Below the pieces are notes generated by a model. It had not been told where the DNA came from. It did no database searches and saw nothing but the letters and a program-made list of their open reading frames with translations. A program made the position numbers and the translations under genes. Shown one piece after another: positions 1 to 5,673 of a DNA stretch of 7,983 bases (within the stretch, counting starts at the first letter, position 1; every line of letters starts with the position of its first letter). Source of the DNA: Natronohydrobacter sp. (GTDB lineage Bacteria > Pseudomonadota > Alphaproteobacteria > Rhodobacterales > Rhodobacteraceae); the NCBI GenBank assembly GCA_007116445.1, contig SKIM01000134.1, forward strand, positions 1-7,983. The letters are read 5' to 3'.

Positions 1-2091
1 ATGCTTGCTGCGGCGATGCGCGATTATCTGGTGAATTACGCCGTCGCCGCCGGGAAATCCGTCGTGGTGGTGACCAATAATGACGACGCCTATCGCACCG
101 CCATCGCGCTGCGCAAGGCGGGGCTCGGTGTGCCCGCCGTCATCGACGCGCGTGCCGAAGCCAATGGCGCGCTGCCGCAGGAAGCCCGCGCGCTTGGGTT
201 GCGCGTGCTGACCGGGCGCGGCGTGCGCAAGGTCAAGGGCGGCAAGCGCGTCAAGGGCGTGGAAATCTGCCGCATCGACAGCGCAGGCACGGCGCATAGC
301 GAAGTTTTCGACTGCGATGCCATCGCCATGTCCGGCGGCTGGTCGCCGGTCGTGCATCTGTGGTCGCATTGCGGCGGCAAGCTGAACTGGGACGCGACTG
401 GCCATTTCTTCCGCCCCGATCCCAACCGCCCCCCGACCGGCCCGGATGGCGCGGGCTTCGTGACGGTCTGCGGTGCGGCCAACGGGGTCATGTCCGCGGT
501 GCTGGCCGATGCCCATGCCGCTGTGATGACCGCACTCGGGCGGCAGGATCTGCCCATGCCCGCGCAGGATCAGACCGCAGAGGAAGCCCCGCTTGAGCCT
601 GTCTGGATCATGCCGCGCCGCGCTGAATATCCGCTGCGCGCGAAGATGTGGCTCGACTATCAGAACGATGTGAAAGTCTCGGATGTGCAGCTTGCTGCGC
701 GCGAGGGCTATCAGAGCGTCGAGCACACCAAGCGCTACACCACGCTCGGCATGGCGACGGATCAGGGGAAGTTGAGCAATATCAACGGGCTCGCCGTTCT
801 CTCGGATGCTTTGGGTCAACCGATCCCGGCCACAGGCACGACCACTTTCCGCCCGCCCTATACGCCGATCTCGCTCGGCGCGATCGCAGGCGAGGCGCGC
901 GGGTCGGTCTTCCAGCCCCTGCGGCGCAGCCCGCTGCATGACTGGCACGAGGCCAATGGCGCGGATTGGGAACCTGTCGGCCAGTGGCGGCGTCCCTTCA
1001 CCTACAAACGTCCGGGCGAAAGCCGCGATCAGGCTGTCAATCGCGAAGTCAGGAACGCCCGCGAAGCCGTGTCGCTGCTCGATGCCTCCACCTTGGGCAA
1101 GATCCTTGTGTCAGGCCCGGATGCCGGGCGGTTCCTCGATATGCTCTACACCAATATGATGAGCACGCTGAAACCCGGCAAATGCCGCTATGGGCTCATG
1201 TGCAATGAAAACGGCTTCCTGATGGATGACGGGGTCGTGGCGCGGATCGACGAGCAGAGCTTCCTTGTCCATACGACCAGCGGCGGCGCCGATCATGTCC
1301 ATGGCTGGATGGAAGACTGGCTGCAATGCGAATGGTGGGACTGGAAGGTGCACACCGTCAACCTGACCGAGCAATTCGCGCAGATCGCCGTGGTCGGCCC
1401 CAAGGCGCGCGTGCTGCTGGAGCGGCTGGGCGGCATGGATGTCAGCGCCGAGGCCCTGCCCTTCATGGACTGGCGCGCAGGCCAGCTTGGCGGCTTCGAC
1501 ATGCGCGCTTTCCGCATCAGCTTCTCGGGTGAATTGAGCTACGAGATCGCCGTGCCTGCCGCGCAAGGCGCAGCGCTCTGGGAGCGGCTGATGACCGCGG
1601 GCGCGGATCTGGGCATCATGCCCTATGGCACCGAAGCGCTGCATATCCTGCGCGCCGAAAAAGGGTTCATCATGATCGGCGATGAAACCGATGGCACGGT
1701 CATCCCGCAGGATCTGGGGCTGAACTGGGCGATCAGCAAGAAAAAGACCGATTTCCTTGGCAAGCGCGGCATGGAACGCGAAGCCATGGTCAACCCGGAC
1801 CGCTGGAAGCTGGTCGGGCTGGAAACGCTCGATGGTTCGGTCCTGCCGCATGGCGCGCTGGCGCTTGGCAAGGGCAAGAATGCCAATGGACAGGCCGTGA
1901 CCGAAGGGCGCGTGACCTCGACCTATTTCTCGGCCACGCTGGGACGCGGGATCGCCATGGGGCTGGTGGCACAGGGGCCAGAGCGGATGGGCGAAGAGCT
2001 GATCTTCGCAGGCCCGCAGGACAAACGGATCAAGGCACGCATCGTGGACCCGGTGCTCTATGACAAGGAAGGGGCGCGGCAGAATGTCTGA
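1..2091 (+). CDS. soxA: Sarcosine oxidase alpha subunit, 5'-truncated by the window edge
   Basis: Large subunit of heterotetrameric sarcosine oxidase, a cytoplasmic enzyme that demethylates sarcosine to glycine, giving H2O2 and, with tetrahydrofolate, 5,10-methylene-THF. The window holds 696 residues; the family is about 1000, so the N-terminal NAD/FAD dinucleotide-binding portion lies upstream and the ATG at base 1 is probably an internal Met. Visible domains: the end of the FAD/NAD(P)-binding oxidoreductase (about 1-200), a SoxA_A3-like domain (about 214-300, with the HTKRYTTLGM stretch at 242-251), a GcvT-like aminomethyltransferase/folate domain (about 335-600, with the DDG at 409-411 resembling the T-protein folate site), and the GcvT C-terminal barrel (about 603-690, GRVTSTYFS from 636). 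No frameshift is seen. The stop overlaps soxG by 8 bp, so the two are translationally coupled. soxB and soxD are expected upstream but are not in view. Confidence 0.95.
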   Translation: MLAAAMRDYLVNYAVAAGKSVVVVTNNDDAYRTAIALRKAGLGVPAVIDARAEANGALPQEARALGLRVLTGRGVRKVKGGKRVKGVEICRIDSAGTAHSEVFDCDAIAMSGGWSPVVHLWSHCGGKLNWDATGHFFRPDPNRPPTGPDGAGFVTVCGAANGVMSAVLADAHAAVMTALGRQDLPMPAQDQTAEEAPLEPVWIMPRRAEYPLRAKMWLDYQNDVKVSDVQLAAREGYQSVEHTKRYTTLGMATDQGKLSNINGLAVLSDALGQPIPATGTTTFRPPYTPISLGAIAGEARGSVFQPLRRSPLHDWHEANGADWEPVGQWRRPFTYKRPGESRDQAVNREVRNAREAVSLLDASTLGKILVSGPDAGRFLDMLYTNMMSTLKPGKCRYGLMCNENGFLMDDGVVARIDEQSFLVHTTSGGADHVHGWMEDWLQCEWWDWKVHTVNLTEQFAQIAVVGPKARVLLERLGGMDVSAEALPFMDWRAGQLGGFDMRAFRISFSGELSYEIAVPAAQGAALWERLMTAGADLGIMPYGTEALHILRAEKGFIMIGDETDGTVIPQDLGLNWAISKKKTDFLGKRGMEREAMVNPDRWKLVGLETLDGSVLPHGALALGKGKNANGQAVTEGRVTSTYFSATLGRGIAMGLVAQGPERMGEELIFAGPQDKRIKARIVDPVLYDKEGARQNV

Positions 2092-2650
2092 GATCATGAG
2101 AAGCGCATGGCCTGGTGCCGAATTTACGGGCTTCGTGCAGGTATCCGAGGCTGGGCTGCAGGGCATGATCACGCTGCGCGGTGACCTCGCCGCGCCGAAG
2201 CTGGCCACTGCACTAAAGGCCGCCACCGGCTGCGCAATGCCCGTGACACGCAAGATCACCCGTGACGGCGCGCACAGCCTCGTCTGGATGTCGCCTGATG
2301 AGCTGTTGATCCTTTGCCCGCATGGCGACGCCCCGGCGCTTACAGACCGGCTGAGCCGCGAGATGGCGGGCGAATTCGTGACGCTGGCCAATGTCTCGGA
2401 CGCGCGGGCCATGTTCCGTGTCACAGGCGCGATGTGGCGCGACGCGCTGGCCAAGCTTTGCCCGGTCGATTTCAGCACGCTCGACACAGGCGATATTCGC
2501 CGCACCCGCGCCGCTCAGATCGCCGCGGCGATTCTGGTGACCGACGCGCAGGAAGCGCAGATCATCTGCTTCCGCTCGGTCGCGGGCTATATGTTCGATC
2601 TGCTCAGCATCGCAGCGGCACCGGGCGCGGAACCTGCGCTCTATGTCTGA
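2084..2650 (+). CDS. soxG: Sarcosine oxidase gamma subunit
   Basis: Small subunit of heterotetrameric sarcosine oxidase, 188 residues, close to the usual 180-200. It is related to the GcvT fold and helps hold the alpha/beta complex together; it carries no known cofactor of its own. Recognisable SoxG features are WMSPDELLIL at residues 68-77 and the VSDAR..F.VTG stretch at about 104-115. The start chosen is the ATG at 2084 because AAGGAAGGGG at 2065-2074 sits 9 bp before it. An in-frame ATG at 2060 would precede that site and overlap soxA by 32 bp, so it is less likely. The ATGTCTGA overlap with the soxA stop is typical of subunit genes translated in tandem. No terminator hairpin is evident directly after the stop, so some read-through into sodB is possible. 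Confidence 0.93.
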   Translation: MSEIMRSAWPGAEFTGFVQVSEAGLQGMITLRGDLAAPKLATALKAATGCAMPVTRKITRDGAHSLVWMSPDELLILCPHGDAPALTDRLSREMAGEFVTLANVSDARAMFRVTGAMWRDALAKLCPVDFSTLDTGDIRRTRAAQIAAAILVTDAQEAQIICFRSVAGYMFDLLSIAAAPGAEPALYV

Positions 2651-2669
2651 GTTAATTCTGCAGTGCCCC

Positions 2670-2697
2670 TTGACCTGAGCGCGCGCAGGCCTCTTAT
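2670..2697 (+). promoter_or_regulatory. Candidate sigma-70-type promoter of sodB
   Basis: TTGACC at 2670-2675 (5 of 6 to the -35 consensus) is followed after 16 bp by TCTTAT at 2692-2697 (4 of 6 to the -10). A start near 2704 would leave a leader of about 35 nt, with the SD GAGGA at 2727-2731, 7 bp before the ATG. Together with the dedicated terminator after sodB, this suggests sodB is transcribed on its own as well as by possible read-through from soxG. Inferred from consensus match only. Confidence 0.4.
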
Positions 2698-2738
2698 TCC
2701 GGGGGCGAAGAGACATAACAACAGACGAGGACACACAG

Positions 2739-3338
2739 ATGGCTTTCGAACTTCCCGATCTCCCCTATGCGCATGACGCGCTCGCAGAGCTTGGCATGAG
2801 CGCAGAGACGCTGGAATTTCACCATGACATTCACCACAAGGCTTACGTCGACAATGGCAACAAGCTGATCGCCGGAACAGAGTGGGAAGGTAAATCGGTT
2901 GAGGACATCATCACCGGCACCTATCAGTCCGGCGCTGTTGCACAGACCGGGATCTTCAACAATGCCAGCCAGCACTGGAACCATGTGCAATTCTGGGAAA
3001 TGATGGGCCCGGGCGCGAAGTCGATGCCCTCGGAGCTGGAAAAAGCCCTGATCGAAAGCTTCGGCTCGGTTGACAAGTTCAAGGAAGATTTCTCCGCCGC
3101 AGGGGCCGGCCAGTTCGGGTCGGGCTGGTGCTGGCTTGTGAAAGACAAGGACGGGTCGCTGAAGGTCACCAAGACCGAAAACGGTGTGAACCCGCTCTGC
3201 TTTGGCCAGACCGCCCTTCTGGGCTGTGATGTCTGGGAGCACAGCTATTACATCGACTTCCGCAACAAGCGCCCGGCCTATCTGACCAACTTCCTTGAAA
3301 AGCTGGTCAATTGGGAAAATGTGGCATCGCGGATGTGA
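2739..3338 (+). CDS. sodB: Superoxide dismutase, Fe type (Fe/Mn family)
   Basis: Converts two superoxide ions to O2 and H2O2; cytoplasmic (no signal peptide). It has 199 residues, the normal length for the family. The four metal ligands are present: His28 (in EFHHDIHH), His82 (in HWNH), Asp164 and His168 (in DVWEH). The second-shell glutamine is Gln78 in NNASQHWNH, the position used by iron SODs, and the site where Mn SODs carry their Gln is a Gly (149). This argues for iron, though alphaproteobacterial members can be cambialistic, so metal use is not settled by sequence. Three cysteines (131, 154, 163) are present, one directly beside the ligand Asp164. SD GAGGA lies 7 bp upstream, with its own candidate promoter and a strong terminator downstream. 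The neighbouring sarcosine oxidase makes H2O2, not superoxide, so the adjacency does not by itself imply a shared pathway. Confidence 0.97.
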   Translation: MAFELPDLPYAHDALAELGMSAETLEFHHDIHHKAYVDNGNKLIAGTEWEGKSVEDIITGTYQSGAVAQTGIFNNASQHWNHVQFWEMMGPGAKSMPSELEKALIESFGSVDKFKEDFSAAGAGQFGSGWCWLVKDKDGSLKVTKTENGVNPLCFGQTALLGCDVWEHSYYIDFRNKRPAYLTNFLEKLVNWENVASRM

Positions 3339-3344
3339 CCGCTC

Positions 3345-3368
3345 AAAGGCGCCCTTCTGGGCGCCTTT
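3345..3368 (+). terminator. Intrinsic terminator hairpin after sodB
   Basis: AAAGGCGCCC (3345-3354) and GGGCGCCTTT (3359-3368) form a perfect 10-bp stem with a TTCT loop, starting 7 bp after the sodB stop. The stem ends in TTT and is followed by CGCTT, so the U-tract is short. The A-rich foot gives the mirror strand a T-run too, but the gene on the other side runs the same way. This is a clear end for the sodB transcript. Confidence 0.85.
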
Positions 3369-3451
3369 CGCTTGACACGATCCGAGGCAAGCACCGTTGC
3401 AAGCGTGCTGTCGAAATAATCTCGGAAATCGCCTGACACGTCGCTAATCGG

Positions 3452-3479
3452 TTTGCAGGCTCCCTGAATTTCCGATAAT
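3452..3479 (+). promoter_or_regulatory. Weak candidate promoter of the transglutaminase-like gene
   Basis: GATAAT at 3474-3479 matches 5 of 6 of the -10 consensus; TTTGCA at 3452-3457, 16 bp upstream, is a 4-of-6 -35. A start near 3486 would give a leader of about 60 nt. The rest of the 206-bp gap between sodB and this gene (3339-3544) holds the sodB terminator and nothing else I recognise. A TTGACA at 3372-3377 just after the terminator has no good -10 at the right distance. Confidence 0.25.
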
Positions 3480-3530
3480 GCGACAACTGCGTGCAACAGG
3501 CACCATCAACCCCCTCTCACTACTCGGTAA

Positions 3531-3534
3531 AAGG
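3531..3534 (+). promoter_or_regulatory. Ribosome binding site that sets the start at 3545
   Basis: AAGG in an A-rich context (AAAAGGTG) lies 10 bp before the ATG at 3545. It lies downstream of the earlier in-frame ATG at 3491 and too far from the ATG at 3551 (16 bp), so it favours 3545. Confidence 0.45.
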
Positions 3535-3544
3535 TGCCCGCGTC

Positions 3545-4321
3545 ATGCGTATGAACATCGATGTCGTTATGGATTACCAGCTCGACGGCCCCGGCCCGGT
3601 TTTGCTGGCGATCGAAGCAGCGGCCATTCCGGGTCAACGCATAGAGAACAGCATGCTGGAAATCCTCAATGCGACGCATCGACATGTGCCGGGCGAAGCG
3701 CATCTGGGTCGGCGCATCTGGGCCAATGTCATCAATGACAGGTTGAACCTGCGCTATGTCGCCGATGTCGAGATCACGCGCGATGAGATCCCGTTACAGA
3801 CACTTGCACAATGCGACTGGCAAGACCTGCCCAGCGATGTCCTGAGCTATCTGCGCCCGTCGCGGTTCTGCCCGTCCGATCAATTCATGCCCTTTGTCGC
3901 AAAAAGCTTCGGCCATCTGGACGCAGGCGCCAAGGTGGCCGCAATCCGCGACTGGGTTGCACAGGCGATCACCTATGTCTCCGGCAGTTCTGACGCGGCC
4001 ACCTGCGCCAATGACACATTCCTGTCGCGCGAAGGCGTTTGCCGGGATTTTGCGCATCTGGTCTGCACGCTGCTGCGCGCCGCACAATTCCCGGCGCGCT
4101 ACAGTTCGGGCTATGGGCCAGGCGTCACGCCACCCGATTTCCACGCTGTCGCCGAAGTCTGGCTGGACGGGGCCTGGCATGTGGTGGATGCCACCGGCAT
4201 GAGCACCAGCGCCGATCTGGCGATCATCGGCACCGGCCGCGACGCAAGCGACGTGGCCTTCATGGAAACACAAGCCCCTGCGATGCCGATCTATCAGAAC
4301 CTGATCATCACGCAGCGCTAG
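3545..4321 (+). CDS. Transglutaminase-like cysteine hydrolase family protein
   Basis: 258-residue protein of the transglutaminase-like superfamily (COG1305 type), papain-fold enzymes that act as proteases, amidases or transamidases; the substrate here is unknown. The N-terminal half (1-120) is a beta-rich domain resembling that of bacterial transglutaminase-like proteins. The catalytic domain follows, with the triad Cys166 (GVCRDFAHL), His200 (PPDFHAVAEVW) and Asp215 (HVVDATG) all intact, so it is probably active. There is no signal peptide or membrane segment, suggesting a cytoplasmic location. The start at 3545 is chosen by its SD; an ATG 54 bp upstream would add 18 residues of unfamily-like sequence. 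Related genes often sit with alpha-E and ATP-grasp type partners; none is nearby, so context gives no role. The gene's stop codon falls inside the border of a palindromic element (4318-4422). Confidence 0.88.
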   Translation: MRMNIDVVMDYQLDGPGPVLLAIEAAAIPGQRIENSMLEILNATHRHVPGEAHLGRRIWANVINDRLNLRYVADVEITRDEIPLQTLAQCDWQDLPSDVLSYLRPSRFCPSDQFMPFVAKSFGHLDAGAKVAAIRDWVAQAITYVSGSSDAATCANDTFLSREGVCRDFAHLVCTLLRAAQFPARYSSGYGPGVTPPDFHAVAEVWLDGAWHVVDATGMSTSADLAIIGTGRDASDVAFMETQAPAMPIYQNLIITQR

Positions 4322-4371
4322 AGTGGTTCGCGATCAACTTCAGCAGGATGAACCACTCTAGATCTTGTTTT
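4318..4371 (+). terminator. Probable terminator of the transglutaminase-like gene, formed by the palindromic element
   Basis: The 12-bp perfect inverted repeat (4318-4329 / 4350-4361) is followed by a T-rich stretch ending TTGTTTT at 4365-4371, which could stop transcription from the left. The 20-nt loop is long for an intrinsic terminator. For the opposite strand the same hairpin stands about 65 bp beyond the thiolase stop without a good T-tract, so bidirectional function is less certain. Confidence 0.4.
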
Positions 4372-4422
4372 CACGCGCATTTTTCTCGATCCTCGCTTCG
4401 CTCCGGTCAAAATGCACTCTAG
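4318..4422. repeat. CTAG-bordered palindromic intergenic element filling the convergent gap
   Basis: A 105-bp block that begins CTAGAGTG (4318-4325) and ends CACTCTAG (4415-4422), which are perfect inverted copies. A second CACTCTAG lies inside at 4354-4361. Inside are two hairpins: 12-bp perfect arms 4318-4329 / 4350-4361 with a 20-nt loop, and 7-bp arms GCATTTT 4377-4383 / AAAATGC 4409-4415. A tandem TCGCT pair sits at 4393-4402. It is visibly more AT-rich than its neighbours. The shape suggests a dispersed palindromic repeat or small non-autonomous element (MITE/REP-like). Only one copy is in view, so its repetitive nature is an inference. It encodes no protein. Confidence 0.55.
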
Positions 4423-4425
4423 GCG

Positions 4426-5601
4426 TCAGACCCGCTCGATGGACAGCGCAATCCCCTGCCCGCCGCCGATGCACATGGTGACCAGCGCGCGCTTGCCGCC
4501 AATGCGCGCCAGTTCATAAAGCGCCTTGACGGTGATGATCGTGCCTGTCGCGCCGACAGGATGACCAAGCGCAATCGCACCACCATTGGGATTGACGCGC
4601 GCCGGGTCCAGCCCAAGGCCGTGATTGACCGCAAGCGCCTGCGCGGCAAAGGCCTCGTTGGATTCGATCACGTCGAAAACGTCAATCTTCAGCCCGGTGC
4701 GCGCCATGAGCGCCTCAACCGCTGGGACCGGGCCTATGCCCATCACCTCGGGGCGCACCCCCGCATGCCCATAGCCCGTGATGCGCGCAAGCGGGGTCAA
4801 GCCGGCCTTCTCGGCCGCATCCGCCCGCGCCAGCACCAGCGCCGCGGCGCCATCATTGATGCCGCTGGCATTGCCTGCAGTGACGGAGCCATCCTTGCGG
4901 AAAGCAGGCCGCAACCCGGCCAGAACATCCAGACTGGTCTGTTTGGGATGCTCATCCGTGTCAAAAGCGACCTCGCCCTTGCGGGTCTTCACCATGACCG
5001 GCACGATCTGATCCCTGAACCGCCCCTCGGCAATCGCGCGCGCAGCCCGCGTCTGGCTTTCCAGCGCGAAAGCATCCTGCGCCATACGCGTGATGCCATG
5101 TTCAGCCGCGACATTTTCGGCCGTGATCCCCATATGGCCCGTCCCGAAAGGACAGGTCAGCGCGCCCACCATCATGTCAATGGCACTGACATCGCCCATT
5201 TTCTGCCCGAAGCGTGCCGCAGGCAGGATGTAGGGCGCGCGGCTCATAGTCTCGGCCCCGCCGACAAGCGCAAAAACCGCATCCCCCAGCGCCAGCGCCT
5301 GCACGCCCGACACAATCGCCTGCACGCCCGAACCGCAGAGCCGGTTGACATTCATCGCAGGCACTGTGTCCGGCACGCCAGCCCCCATGGCCGCGCGGCG
5401 TGACAGATACATATCCGCAGGCTCCGTCGCGAGCACGGTGCCAAAGACCACGCTGCCGATTTGATCTGGCGCAACGCCTGCCCGCGAAAGCGCCGCGTCA
5501 GACGCGATCCGCGCGAGTTCAATCGCTGAAACACCCGCGAGTGATCCGCCAAACGCACCGATCGCCGTGCGCGCACCACCAAGAATTACGATATCGTCCA
5601 T
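4426..5601 (-). CDS. bktB: Acetyl-CoA C-acyltransferase / beta-ketothiolase, BktB-like
   Basis: Thiolase II family enzyme that condenses two acyl-CoA molecules to a 3-ketoacyl-CoA, or cleaves it in reverse; it feeds polyhydroxyalkanoate synthesis or serves fatty-acid and ketone-body breakdown. 391 residues, normal length. The active-site residues are all present: nucleophile Cys89 (NRLCGSG), Asn315 (SNEAF), His347 (GHPVGATG) and Cys377 (CIGGGQG). Stretches such as TEPADMYLSR, HMGITAENVA, FDTDEH and GYGHAGVRPEVMGIGPVPA resemble the Cupriavidus BktB type, which takes longer and odd-chain substrates, more than the PhaA type. This substrate inference is from memory of the family. Start ATG at 5601 with AGGGGGG (5607-5613 on the complementary strand) 5 bp upstream. 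It lies 72 bp downstream of rnr on the same strand with no terminator between, so co-transcription is possible; no phaB or phaC is in view. Confidence 0.92.
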   Translation of the reverse strand: MDDIVILGGARTAIGAFGGSLAGVSAIELARIASDAALSRAGVAPDQIGSVVFGTVLATEPADMYLSRRAAMGAGVPDTVPAMNVNRLCGSGVQAIVSGVQALALGDAVFALVGGAETMSRAPYILPAARFGQKMGDVSAIDMMVGALTCPFGTGHMGITAENVAAEHGITRMAQDAFALESQTRAARAIAEGRFRDQIVPVMVKTRKGEVAFDTDEHPKQTSLDVLAGLRPAFRKDGSVTAGNASGINDGAAALVLARADAAEKAGLTPLARITGYGHAGVRPEVMGIGPVPAVEALMARTGLKIDVFDVIESNEAFAAQALAVNHGLGLDPARVNPNGGAIALGHPVGATGTIITVKALYELARIGGKRALVTMCIGGGQGIALSIERV

Positions 5602-5673
5602 GAACGCCCCCCTGATACTCGACCAAGACTAGGCGGAATTTCTGCCTCAATCCAGCACGACGCGACGTTCCGT

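Noticed and set aside
90..557. 155-codon minus-strand frame at the left edge
   Set aside because: Antisense to the FAD/NAD domain of soxA; no start signal or recognisable protein features.
1111..2505. Long open frame (464 codons) on the minus strand, antisense to soxA and soxG
   Set aside because: It lies wholly over two well-supported genes, crosses their junction, and its translation shows no family features. GC-rich third positions commonly leave such antisense frames open.
3372..3377. TTGACA as a -35 box after the sodB terminator
   Set aside because: No acceptable -10 at 15-19 bp (CGTTGC at 17 bp), and it would give a leader of well over 100 nt.
3491..3544. Upstream ATG start for the transglutaminase-like gene, adding 18 residues
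   Set aside because: No SD before it, and the A-rich SD at 3531-3534 lies inside this extension and fits the start at 3545.
4561..5403. 280-codon frame on the plus strand antisense to the thiolase
   Set aside because: The minus strand encodes a full thiolase with all active-site residues. The plus-strand product is rich in Arg and His, as expected of a shadow frame.
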